Positions 26,520-34,263 of a stretch of 51,983 bases of DNA are shown piece by piece; within the stretch, counting starts at the first letter, position 1, and the number at the start of each line of letters is the position of its first letter. Under the pieces are notes generated by a model that saw nothing but the letters and a program-made list of their open reading frames with translations, had not been told where the DNA came from and made no database searches. Where the stretch lies: contig CAIWAX010000010.1 in the NCBI GenBank assembly GCA_903910795.1, positions 1-51,983 of the forward strand, read 5' to 3'. A program made the translations under genes and the position numbers. The DNA comes from an uncultured Anaerolineae bacterium. GTDB lineage: Bacteria > Chloroflexota > Anaerolineae > Anaerolineales > Villigracilaceae.

Positions 26520-27440
26520 ATGACACGAATATTGATCACCGGCGCATCCGGACTACTGGGACTAAACCTGTGTTTGCAGAAATGGCAGACTCACAGCCTG
26601 ATTGGCGTGGATCGCGGCAAATTGAATGGCACACCCTTTGAAACCTTCCGCGCTGACCTGACCCAGCCAGGGACGGTCGCACGTATGATTGAAACCTTGC
26701 GTCCCGAGGCCGTCATCCACACCGCCGCCAACGCCAATCTGGAAGCCTGTCAAACCGACCCGCAGGGCGCGCTGTATTTGAACGCCGTGATCCCGGGCCA
26801 GGTCGCCGAAGCCTGCGCCAAACATGATATCCGCCTGGTGCATATCTCCACCGATGCGGTCTTTGACGGCAGCCAGGTAGCGGAATACACCGAAAGCGCT
26901 GCTCCCAATCCCTTGAGCATTTACGCCCACACCAAGCTGGCCGGTGAAGAGCAGGTACTCTCCGCATACCCGCGGGCCATCGTGGCGCGCGTCAACTTCT
27001 TTGGCTGGAGTCTTTCCGGCACAAGATCGCTCTCCGAATTCTTTTTCAATAAGCTATCCGCCGGGCAGCAGTGCAATGGTTTCACAGATATTTTCTTCTG
27101 CCCGCTCTTTGTTGGCGATCTGGCAGAGACACTGGTTCTGATGCTGGAAGAAAACCTGTCCGGGCTGTACCATGTGGTTGGCTCGGAGGCCCTCTCCAAG
27201 TATGATTTCGGGCAGCGCATCGCGCGCCAGTTTGGTTTTGACCCCGGCCTGGTGGTACCCAGATCGGTTGAGGATTCCGGCCTGACGGCCCCGCGTTCCC
27301 ACAATCTGAGTCTATCTATCCACAAGTTATCCACAGATTTGGGGGTGGAAATACCTTCCGTTTCCACAGGAATCGAACAGTTTTATACACAGGCTCAACA
27401 GGGTTATCCACAGAAAATGCGGAGTTATGCACAGGCTTGA
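26520..27440 (+). CDS. dTDP-4-dehydrorhamnose reductase-like (RmlD-type) protein
   Basis: A 306-residue extended SDR. It has ILITGASGLLGLNL, AVIHTAANANLEACQTDP, the RmlD-like ISTDAVFDGSQVAEYTESA followed by PNPLSIYAHTKLAGEE with Tyr-x3-Lys, and a C-terminal GLYHVVGSEALSKYDFG. It reduces a 4-keto sugar nucleotide; with the upstream dehydratase it could complete a UDP-6-deoxy-sugar. The final 40 codons are unusual: six DnaA-box-like nonamers lie in them, and the last 15 residues look like an extension beyond the normal domain end. Confidence 0.8.
   Translation: MTRILITGASGLLGLNLCLQKWQTHSLIGVDRGKLNGTPFETFRADLTQPGTVARMIETLRPEAVIHTAANANLEACQTDPQGALYLNAVIPGQVAEACAKHDIRLVHISTDAVFDGSQVAEYTESAAPNPLSIYAHTKLAGEEQVLSAYPRAIVARVNFFGWSLSGTRSLSEFFFNKLSAGQQCNGFTDIFFCPLFVGDLAETLVLMLEENLSGLYHVVGSEALSKYDFGQRIARQFGFDPGLVVPRSVEDSGLTAPRSHNLSLSIHKLSTDLGVEIPSVSTGIEQFYTQAQQGYPQKMRSYAQA
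27316..27433 (+). other. Cluster of six DnaA-box-like nonamers
   Basis: All on the plus strand: CTATCCACA (27316), TTATCCACA (27327), GTTTCCACA (27360), TTATACACA (27383), TTATCCACA (27404), TTATGCACA (27425). Two are perfect consensus boxes, two fit TTWTNCACA, and two are weaker. Start-to-start distances are 11, 33, 23, 21 and 21 bp, near multiples of a helical turn, so DnaA could bind on one face. No AT-rich unwinding region or dnaA/dnaN gene is adjacent; a DnaA-titration or regulatory site fits better than an origin. Confidence 0.7.
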
Positions 27441-29079
27441 TGAATCTGAAGCACAGGTTGGCAGTATAAAAGGGCTTGCAAAGCACCCGGTCATGAATAC
27501 CGGGTGGCGAAATTGCATTCCAGCCGCACTGTTGTTAATCTTCTGGCTGACATGCTTCTTCAGCATGCAGCGGCTGTCACTCACGGCGGATGAAGCCAAA
27601 CATTACCGCTACGGCCAGGATATCCTGGCCGGGAATTCCACCCGCTTCGATGACAGCAAAATGCCGGTTTCAGCTCTGAATGCCCTGCCCGCGCACCTGG
27701 CAAAGGCCCTGCCAACCAGCTCTCTCCAAACCTGGCTGCAAAAATTTGAAGTCGCCCGCCTGATGACGGTGCTCTTTTCCATCCTGATTGGGCTGGTCAT
27801 CTTTTCCTGGGCGATGGAAATGTACGGTTTTACGCCCGCGCTGGCGGCCCTGGCGCTCTACCTGTTTGACCCTAACATCATCGCCCACTCGCAGCTCGTC
27901 ACGACCGATATCTATGCAGCCGGGACGATTCTGCTTGCCACCTACGCGCTGTGGCGCTTTGCCCGTTCCCGCCGCCTGGGTAACGGCCTGCTGTGCGCCC
28001 TGCTGCTGGGTCTCAGTCTGCTGGCCAAATACACCTCGGTGGTGCTGCTGCCGCTCTTCGCGCTGACGTTGTTAATCCATGATTGGCCCGCTACGGCAGC
28101 CAACGGGAAGCGTGCGCTGGCTGGATTGCTGGGGCGGGTGCTGGGCTACGGACTGGCTGCCCTGGTGGTTTGCATACTGGTGATCAACACCGGCTTTTTG
28201 TTCAACCGCAGTTTTATGCTGTTTGGCGCGTATGATTTCCAATCCACCACCTTTCAAACATTACAACGCAGCCTGCTCACCGGTATCCCTGTCCCAATCT
28301 CTTACCCGTTTCTCCAGGGGCTTGACCTGGTCCTTATGCGCGACCAAACCGGTTTGGGGCACGGACTGGTCTACCTGCTCGGCAATTTGAAGAATGGCGG
28401 CATCCCCGGTTATTATTTTGTAGATTACCTGCTTAAAGAGCCGCTGGCCTCGCAAGTTCTGCTGGTTGCGGCCCTGGTCATCTACTTCATGCGCAAAAAA
28501 TATAGAACTTTTCGCCAAAATGAGCTTTTTCTGTTCATCCCAGTCATCTTTTTTGTCATCTATTTTAATTTCTTCTACAACACCCAGATCGGCATCCGTT
28601 ATTACCTGGTCATTTTTCCGTTCTTATTTGTGTTCACCGGCAGCCTGCTGCAGGAATGGGCCGGCTGGCGCGCCCCTCAGAAAACAATCCTCATCGCCCT
28701 GGCCGCCTGGCTGTTGATCTCCAGTTACTCATACATGCCTTTTTTCCTCAGCTATATGAATGAGATTGTGCCGGATCGAAAAATGGCGTATAAATACCTG
28801 GCGGATTCAAACCTGGATTGGGAACAGGGCAAGCTCTACCTGAAATCCTACATGGCTGCACACCCGCAGGCTGACTACGAACCAAAAACAGTCAAATCCG
28901 GGCAGATCGTCGTTTCGGTCAACGCGCTGGTGGGCGTGCTTGGCGATCCCAACCAGTACGCCTGGCTGCGCCAAAACTTTGAACCAGTCGACAACATCGC
29001 ATACGAGTACCTGGTATACCATCTCAGTGCGGAGCAAATCAAACAACTGTGCGCCCGCACCACAGCCTGCTCCCCATGA
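27427..29079 (+). CDS. GT39-type membrane glycosyltransferase
   Basis: A 550-residue polytopic protein with roughly ten membrane segments. The first loop holds LTADEAKHYRYGQDILAG with the Asp-Glu pair typical of PMT/ArnT-like enzymes, and HSQLVTTDIYAAGTILLATY follows. The C-terminal soluble part includes ADSNLDWEQGKLYLKSYM, common in Chloroflexota and cyanobacterial members. The longest frame starts inside a DnaA-box-like site at 27427; an internal ATG at 27493 (MNTGWRNCIP) is an equally plausible start. It would transfer a sugar from a polyprenyl donor on the outer face of the membrane, consistent with the surrounding glycan locus. Confidence 0.8.
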   Translation: MHRLDESEAQVGSIKGLAKHPVMNTGWRNCIPAALLLIFWLTCFFSMQRLSLTADEAKHYRYGQDILAGNSTRFDDSKMPVSALNALPAHLAKALPTSSLQTWLQKFEVARLMTVLFSILIGLVIFSWAMEMYGFTPALAALALYLFDPNIIAHSQLVTTDIYAAGTILLATYALWRFARSRRLGNGLLCALLLGLSLLAKYTSVVLLPLFALTLLIHDWPATAANGKRALAGLLGRVLGYGLAALVVCILVINTGFLFNRSFMLFGAYDFQSTTFQTLQRSLLTGIPVPISYPFLQGLDLVLMRDQTGLGHGLVYLLGNLKNGGIPGYYFVDYLLKEPLASQVLLVAALVIYFMRKKYRTFRQNELFLFIPVIFFVIYFNFFYNTQIGIRYYLVIFPFLFVFTGSLLQEWAGWRAPQKTILIALAAWLLISSYSYMPFFLSYMNEIVPDRKMAYKYLADSNLDWEQGKLYLKSYMAAHPQADYEPKTVKSGQIVVSVNALVGVLGDPNQYAWLRQNFEPVDNIAYEYLVYHLSAEQIKQLCARTTACSP

Positions 29080-29109
29080 GCGTACCCGCCACCTCGCACC
29101 CCGAAAAGC

Positions 29110-29135
29110 GGGCGCATCAACGCTGCGCCCCTACC
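29110..29135 (+). repeat. GGGCGCA..TGCGCCCCTACC palindromic repeat
   Basis: GGGCGCA (29110-29116) and TGCGCCC form an inverted pair followed by CTACC. Copies occur at 22709 and 26407 between genes and at 31996-32021 inside a coding sequence. Confidence 0.75.
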
Positions 29136-29156
29136 GCCCGAAAATTGGAGGAATCT

Positions 29157-30224
29157 ATGGAACTCAAAATCGGCTCCCACACCATTGGGGCCAAACACCC
29201 CACCTACTTTATCGCCGATATCGCCGCCAATCATGACGGTGACTTGGAACGCGCCAAAATGCTGATCCGCCTGGCAAAAGAAGCCGGAGCGGACGCGGCC
29301 AAATTTCAAAACTTCCAGGCGCCCAAGATCGTCTCGGATTACGGTTTCAAACACATGAATAGCCAGGTCAGCCACCAGGCCGCCTGGAAAAAATCAGTCT
29401 TCCAGGTCTATTCCGAGGCATCCATCCCGCTGGGCTGGACGCCGACCCTGGTGGAGGAGTGCAACGAAGTCGGGATTGATTATTTCACCTCGCCCTATGA
29501 CTTTGAATCTATTGAAGCCGTTGACCCTTACCTGCCTGCCTACAAAATCGGCTCGGGCGAGATCGATTGGATCGAATCGCTTGAATTAATGGCCTCCAAG
29601 GGCAAACCCGTGCTGCTGGCCACCGGCGCCTCCAACATTGGCGAGGTGCAGAAAGCCGTGCACACCATTCTGGCGATCAACCCGCAGCTCGTGCTGATGC
29701 AGTGCAACACCAACTACACCGCCAGCCCCGACAACTACGATTTCATCAATCTCAACGTTCTCAAAACCTACGCCAGCATGTTCCCGGATGTGGTTCTGGG
29801 CCTCTCCGACCACACCCACGGCAACGCCACGGTGCTGGGCGCGGTAACGCTGGGCGCGCGCGTGGTGGAACGCCACTTCACCGACAGCAACAACCGCGCG
29901 GGGCCTGACCATAAGTTCGCCATGAATCCGGAAGCCTGGGCGCACATGGTGGTCGAAACCCGCCTGCTGGAACGCGCGCTGGGCAGCGCAGACAAATTCA
30001 TCAACGCCAACGAGCAGGATACCCAGGTGGTGCAGCGTCGCTGCCTGCGCGCGGCCCGCGACATCCAGGCCGGGGAAACCTTCACGCGCGAGATGATCGA
30101 CGTGCTGCGTCCGGCGGCACCCGGCGCGATCAAACCTGACCAGATTCCGCACGTGATCGGCACAAAGGCCCTGCACGATATGCCCTTTGGTAAGGAACTG
30201 CGCTGGACCGATCTGGGCGCCTGA
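29157..30224 (+). CDS. NeuB-family nonulosonic acid synthase (PseI/LegI/SpsE type)
   Basis: A 355-residue protein with a TIM barrel (about 1-280) and a C-terminal SAF/antifreeze-like domain (about 295-350, CLRAARDIQAGETFTREMIDVLRP). The barrel carries FIADIAANHDGDLERAK, AKFQNFQA, YFTSPYDFESIE, YKIGSGEIDW, LATGAS and LGLSDHTHGN. These enzymes condense phosphoenolpyruvate with a six-carbon amino sugar to give nine-carbon sialic-acid-like sugars. The start at 29157 is set by a GGAGG six bases upstream. With the PseB-type dehydratase and SpsF-type cytidylyltransferase it forms the core of a nonulosonate pathway, though PseC/PseG/PseH equivalents are missing from the window. Confidence 0.9.
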   Translation: MELKIGSHTIGAKHPTYFIADIAANHDGDLERAKMLIRLAKEAGADAAKFQNFQAPKIVSDYGFKHMNSQVSHQAAWKKSVFQVYSEASIPLGWTPTLVEECNEVGIDYFTSPYDFESIEAVDPYLPAYKIGSGEIDWIESLELMASKGKPVLLATGASNIGEVQKAVHTILAINPQLVLMQCNTNYTASPDNYDFINLNVLKTYASMFPDVVLGLSDHTHGNATVLGAVTLGARVVERHFTDSNNRAGPDHKFAMNPEAWAHMVVETRLLERALGSADKFINANEQDTQVVQRRCLRAARDIQAGETFTREMIDVLRPAAPGAIKPDQIPHVIGTKALHDMPFGKELRWTDLGA

Positions 30225-30237
30225 ACAGCCGGTCCTC

Positions 30238-30318
30238 ATGGAAAGTACCCACGATTTGCTAAGCAAATCGTTCAGTATGGAAAGTACCCACCCACAGGGC
30301 AAATGTAAGTTCAGTATG
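30238..30318 (+). repeat. Start-codon repeat, tandem copy before the GT4 gene
   Basis: ATGGAAAGTACCCACGATTT followed by GCTAAGCAAATCGTTCAGTA (30238-30277), then a second ATGGAAAGTACCCAC (30277) and a terminal TTCAGTATG (30310-30318). The last ATG is the preferred start of the glycosyltransferase. It is nearly identical to 12191-12231. The frame is open from 30238, so an alternative protein could begin with repeat-encoded residues. Confidence 0.85.
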
Positions 30319-31416
30319 AAGATCATCTATTTCTCGCTCGACTACACCCCACACGATCAACGCTTCTTGACGGCCCTGGCTGCCAGCCAGCATGAGGTTT
30401 ATTACGTGCGCCTGCAGCGCGGCAGCCGCCAGACCGAAGACCGGCCCATTCCGCCGGAAATACAGCAGGTGCAGTGGGCGGGCGGGCGCAAGCCTTTTGA
30501 ATGGCGAGCTCTGCCGCGCCTGGCCTGGGATTTCCGGCGCGTGGTCGCGGAGATCAAACCCGACCTGATCCACGCCGGGCCGATCCAGACCTGCGCTTTC
30601 ATCGCCGCCCTATCGGGCTTCCATCCGCTGCTGACGATGTCATGGGGCTTTGACCTGATGAAGGATATCGAGCGCGGGCGTTGGTGGCGTTTTGCCACGC
30701 GTTACGCGCTTAACCGCAGCGACTACTTCACCAGCGACGCGTTTGTGACCCGCGACCGAGCCATAGCCTTTGGCATGCAAGCCGAGAGAACCAGCGTGTT
30801 CCCTTGGGGCGTAGACCTGACCCAGTTCAGCCCCGAGCCGCGCCAGCAACCGGTTGGACAGGAGCAAGGCTTCTGCCTGTTTTGCAACCGCTCCTGGGAA
30901 GCCAACTACGGTGTGGATGTGCTGGCGCGCGCCTTTGTCAGGCTCGCGCGGCTCAGGCCAGATGTCAGCCTGCTGTTGCTGGGGGGCGGCTCGCAGGGGC
31001 CTGCCATCCGGCAGATACTGGAAAGCGGCGGTGTGCTGGAACGAGTCAGCTTCGCCGGGCAGGTAAGCCAGAAGGACCTGCCGCGTTACTACCGCATGGC
31101 AGACCTGTACATCTCGCCTTCACATGTGGACGGCTCGTCTGTCTCGCTGATGGAGGCGCTGGCCTGCGGGCTGCCCTGCCTGGTGTCAGACATCCCTGCC
31201 AACCTGGAATGGGTACGCGAGGGCGATAATGGCTGGTTGTTCCCGGATGGTGACGCCGAGGCGCTAACCGCCAAAATCATGGCAGCCATTGACCAGCGCG
31301 GCGCGCTGCTCACTATCGGCCTGAATGCGCGCCGCACCGCTGAGGAAAAAGCGAATTGGCCCCACAATGTGGAGAAACTGATGGCTGTTTACGAAACCCT
31401 GCGGGAGAAGCTATAG
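30316..31416 (+). CDS. Glycosyltransferase family 4 (GT-B)
   Basis: A 366-residue protein from MKIIYFSLDY. The acceptor half includes KPDLIHAGPIQTCAFIAAL and TMSWGFDLMKD; the donor half has VSFAGQVSQKDLPRYYRMADLYISPSHVDGSSVS then LMEALACGLPCLVSDIPAN, the E-x7-E type nucleotide-sugar motif of GT4. It transfers a sugar from a nucleotide donor with retention of configuration. No Shine-Dalgarno is visible because repeat DNA fills the upstream region; starts at 30238 or 30277 would add up to 26 repeat-encoded residues. It precedes the cytidylyltransferase by one base. Confidence 0.85.
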   Translation: MKIIYFSLDYTPHDQRFLTALAASQHEVYYVRLQRGSRQTEDRPIPPEIQQVQWAGGRKPFEWRALPRLAWDFRRVVAEIKPDLIHAGPIQTCAFIAALSGFHPLLTMSWGFDLMKDIERGRWWRFATRYALNRSDYFTSDAFVTRDRAIAFGMQAERTSVFPWGVDLTQFSPEPRQQPVGQEQGFCLFCNRSWEANYGVDVLARAFVRLARLRPDVSLLLLGGGSQGPAIRQILESGGVLERVSFAGQVSQKDLPRYYRMADLYISPSHVDGSSVSLMEALACGLPCLVSDIPANLEWVREGDNGWLFPDGDAEALTAKIMAAIDQRGALLTIGLNARRTAEEKANWPHNVEKLMAVYETLREKL

Positions 31417-31417
31417 T

Positions 31418-32287
31418 ATGACGGATCTTTTTTGCGTTGCCATTATCCAGGGCCGGATGGGCTCTTCGCGGCTGCCGGGCAAGGTACTGCTGGATATCGC
31501 CGGGAAACCCATGCTCCAACATGTAATCGAGCGCACCCGGCGCGCGCGGCGCATTGACGCGCTGGTGGTCGCCACCAGCAGCGAACCGTCCGACGACCCA
31601 ATCGCGGAGTTTTGCAGCGGGTTGAAGGTGGCCTGCGCGCGCGGCTCGCTCCACGATGTGCTCGACCGCTTCTATCAGGCGGCCAGCAGCCAACATGCCG
31701 GCCGGGTGGTGCGCATTACCGCCGACTGCCCGATGATCGACCCGGCGCTGATCGATCAGACCATCGGGCTGCTGGATGAAGAGCAGGACGCCGGGCGCGT
31801 GGATTTTGGCGCCAACCGGCTGCCGCCGCCTTTCGGGCGCAGCTTCCCGATCGGCCTGGATGTGGAAGTCTGCACCTTTGAAGCCCTGCAGCGCGCCTGG
31901 CAGGAAGCCAAAGAGACCTTCCAACGCGAGCACGTTATGCCTTACCTCTACGAAGGCACGCAGCTTGTCGCGCGCGGAACCAACGCGGACACATCGGGCG
32001 CAGCGGCGCTGCGCCCCTACCAATTCGTCTCTTCCGGCCTCTCTGCGCGCGGCTTTGGCATCGCCCAACTGCAGCACAGCCCCGACTACGGCACGCTGCG
32101 CTGGACGGTCGACACCCCGCCCGATCTGGAATTTGCACGGCAGGTGTTTGCCCGGCTGGGCGGCAAGCCCGAGTTCACCTGGGTGGATGTACTGGCAGTA
32201 CTGGAGAAGGAACCCGATCTGGCACGCATCAACGCCGAGGTGCAGCACAAGAACATGACAGACGTGGATGAAAGGGCCAAACCATGA
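31418..32287 (+). CDS. SpsF/NeuA-like cytidylyltransferase
   Basis: A 289-residue protein opening with IIQGRMGSSRLPGKVLLDIAGKPML, the nucleotide-binding loop of SpsF-type CMP-sugar synthetases. ALVVATSSEPSDDPI and RITADCPMIDPALIDQTI follow. It would activate the NeuB product as a CMP-sugar, or act as a related nucleotidyltransferase. A palindromic repeat at 31996-32021 is translated in frame as SGAAALRPY. It starts one base after the GT4 gene and overlaps the next gene by ATGA. Confidence 0.83.
   Translation: MTDLFCVAIIQGRMGSSRLPGKVLLDIAGKPMLQHVIERTRRARRIDALVVATSSEPSDDPIAEFCSGLKVACARGSLHDVLDRFYQAASSQHAGRVVRITADCPMIDPALIDQTIGLLDEEQDAGRVDFGANRLPPPFGRSFPIGLDVEVCTFEALQRAWQEAKETFQREHVMPYLYEGTQLVARGTNADTSGAAALRPYQFVSSGLSARGFGIAQLQHSPDYGTLRWTVDTPPDLEFARQVFARLGGKPEFTWVDVLAVLEKEPDLARINAEVQHKNMTDVDERAKP
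31996..32021 (+). repeat. Palindromic repeat inside a coding sequence
   Basis: GGGCGCAGCGGCGCTGCGCC followed by CCTACC. It is the same module as the intergenic copies at 22709, 26407 and 29110, here read in frame within the cytidylyltransferase gene without breaking it. Confidence 0.8.
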
Positions 32288-33180
32288 GCGCCGCCCTGAC
32301 GATTTTCTCGGCGCCCAAACCGTTCAATAACCCGCACATCGCCACCATCCAGAATAACGCGATCCGCTCGTGGACGCAGCTCCCCGACACGCGCGTGCTG
32401 CTGCTGGGCGACGAACCCGGGCTGGCTGAAGCAGCCTCCGACCTGGGCGCCATGCACATCCCCGAGCTGCCGCGCAGCCCGAGCGGTGCGCCGCGCATGG
32501 ATGCCATGTTCCAACTGGCGCGCCAGCACAGCCCCAGCCCGCTCTACTGTATCGTTAATGCGGATATCATCCTGTTCCCCGATCTGCTGGAAGCCGCGCA
32601 GCAGGTATCGGCCAACCGGGAAAGGTTTGTGCTGCTTGGCCAGCGCTGGGATATGGAAATCACAACACTTCTCGACTTTAATGCCAACCAGGGCGATTGG
32701 GCTGCCCCGCTGCGGACCAATCTGCACAGCCTGGGCCATCTGCACCGTCCGACCGGCTCAGATTACTTTCTATTCCCGGCGGCCTGTTACCAGTATCTGC
32801 CAGCCTTCACCATTGGCCGGGCTGGCTGGGATAACTGGATGATCTATCAGGCCCGCAAAAGCGGCTTCGCGGCCATTGACGCCACAGCGCAGGTCACGAT
32901 CATCCACCAGAACCACGATTACGCCCATTTGCCCGGCGGGCAGCCGCATTATAAACACCCCGAGACGAAGGAAAACATCCGCCTGGCGGGCGGGCGGGCA
33001 GTCACCCGTTTTACGCTGCTGGATACGGATTACCGCCTGGTGGGCGGCCGGGTGCTGCGCCAGAAGCTGGATGCGGCCCGGCTGTGGCGGCGGATGGAGG
33101 CCTGGCCGCTGCTGGCGTTCGGATCGGTGCGCCTATCCAATGCGCTGTGGCGCGTGTACAAGTTCTTTCGCCGCGAATGA
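32284..33180 (+). CDS. Glycosyltransferase-like protein of a conserved uncharacterised family
   Basis: A 298-residue protein. It has LTIFSAPKPFNNPHIATIQNN at the N-terminus, VLLLGDEPGLAEAA, YCIVNADIILFPDLL with an Asp-centred metal site pattern, and TIGRAGWDNWMIYQARKSGF followed by HQNHDYAHLPGG. The NADIIL motif and fold pattern suggest a GT-A transferase. The gene overlaps the cytidylyltransferase by four bases, so it may use the activated sugar made there. No biochemical function is known to me. Confidence 0.6.
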   Translation: MSAALTIFSAPKPFNNPHIATIQNNAIRSWTQLPDTRVLLLGDEPGLAEAASDLGAMHIPELPRSPSGAPRMDAMFQLARQHSPSPLYCIVNADIILFPDLLEAAQQVSANRERFVLLGQRWDMEITTLLDFNANQGDWAAPLRTNLHSLGHLHRPTGSDYFLFPAACYQYLPAFTIGRAGWDNWMIYQARKSGFAAIDATAQVTIIHQNHDYAHLPGGQPHYKHPETKENIRLAGGRAVTRFTLLDTDYRLVGGRVLRQKLDAARLWRRMEAWPLLAFGSVRLSNALWRVYKFFRRE

Positions 33181-33212
33181 TCGCCCATTTTCGAATTACC
33201 AGGATATAAACC

Positions 33213-34160
33213 ATGCGCAAAGGCCAGAACCCAGCCAAGTTTGTCAATCAGGTCGCCAAACCGGAACGAGTCACGGTGGCGCTGCTCAACTACATCCCAT
33301 TCATCAGCGGGTTCTATGCCGAGGCACTGGATGTGCTGAAGATCAGCGTGGAGTCGATGCGGGAGGATGCCGGTCTGCCGTTTGACCTGCTGGTCTTCGA
33401 CAACGGCTCCTGCGCGGAGGTGCGCGATTATCTGGTCGGCGAGAAGGAAGCTGGGCGCATCCAGTACCTGCTGCTTTCGGAGAAGAATCTGGGCAAAGGC
33501 GGGGCCTGGAATATCATGCTGGCCGGCGCGCCGGGTGAAATTATCGCATACACCGACAGCGACGTGTTGTTTTACCCGAAGTGGCTGTCACGCTCAGTGG
33601 AACTGCTCGAGAGCTTCCCCAACGTGGGCATGGTAACTGGGCGGCCGTTCCGCACCAACCCGGATTACCACACCTCCACGCGCGCCTGGGCCACTCAAAA
33701 CGCGGCTCTGGAAGCCGGGTGCTTCGTCCCGTGGGAGACTTTCTGGGAGTTCAACCGCTCGCTCGGGCAGGAGCTGGCCGAAAATCGCAAGGTCTACACC
33801 GAAACGCAGGACTGGAAGATTAGTTACAAGGGGCTGACGGCCATGGTGGGGGCTTCGCACTGGCAATTCACGTCTTACAAGGCGGTGCTGGCGCAGTTCC
33901 TGCCCTTTGAGATGGATAAGCCGATGGGGCAGGTCAAGCAGCTTGACCTCCGCATGAACGAGCGCGGGCTGCTGCGCCTGATGCTGCCGGACCCGTTGAC
34001 GATGAATCTGTCGAACACGACCGAATATGTGCGCGGGGTAAAGGGCAAGCCCGCCAGGGCGGGGCGCGGTTCGGTCTTCCAACGCCTGGTCAACCTGCCG
34101 CCAGTCAAGAAGCTGCTGCTGGCGGTCTATGATCAGATTTTTAAGTGGTATTACGCGTAG
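33213..34160 (+). CDS. Glycosyltransferase family 2
   Basis: A 315-residue GT-A protein: RVTVALLNYIPFISGF, LLVFDNGSCAEVRDYL, the NLGKGGAWNIMLAGA loop and AYTDSDVLFYPKWL with the Asp-x-Asp metal-binding motif. A tryptophan-rich middle section follows (THWQF-type). It uses a nucleotide sugar to extend the glycan. It is the last forward gene of the polysaccharide locus and converges with the GT4 gene at 34264. Confidence 0.87.
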   Translation: MRKGQNPAKFVNQVAKPERVTVALLNYIPFISGFYAEALDVLKISVESMREDAGLPFDLLVFDNGSCAEVRDYLVGEKEAGRIQYLLLSEKNLGKGGAWNIMLAGAPGEIIAYTDSDVLFYPKWLSRSVELLESFPNVGMVTGRPFRTNPDYHTSTRAWATQNAALEAGCFVPWETFWEFNRSLGQELAENRKVYTETQDWKISYKGLTAMVGASHWQFTSYKAVLAQFLPFEMDKPMGQVKQLDLRMNERGLLRLMLPDPLTMNLSNTTEYVRGVKGKPARAGRGSVFQRLVNLPPVKKLLLAVYDQIFKWYYA

Positions 34161-34211
34161 GAGCCAGTCCGAAAAGTGATAACCACGAAAAACCCGAAAG
34201 ACTTTAATGAA

Positions 34212-34241
34212 AAAAGCAGCCGGTGCCATTCGACTGCTTTT
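34212..34241. terminator. Bidirectional terminator at the convergent end of the glycan locus
   Basis: AAAAGCAG (34212-34219) pairs with CTGCTTTT (34234-34241), giving A- and T-rich flanks on both strands. It lies between genes converging from both sides. Confidence 0.75.
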
Positions 34242-34263
34242 GTATTTAAGGGATGGGCTGCGA

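Noticed and set aside
27316-27433. Calling the DnaA-box cluster a chromosomal origin
   Set aside because: No AT-rich unwinding element, no dnaA/dnaN/gyrB alongside, and recF is 23 kb away; only the site cluster itself is supported.
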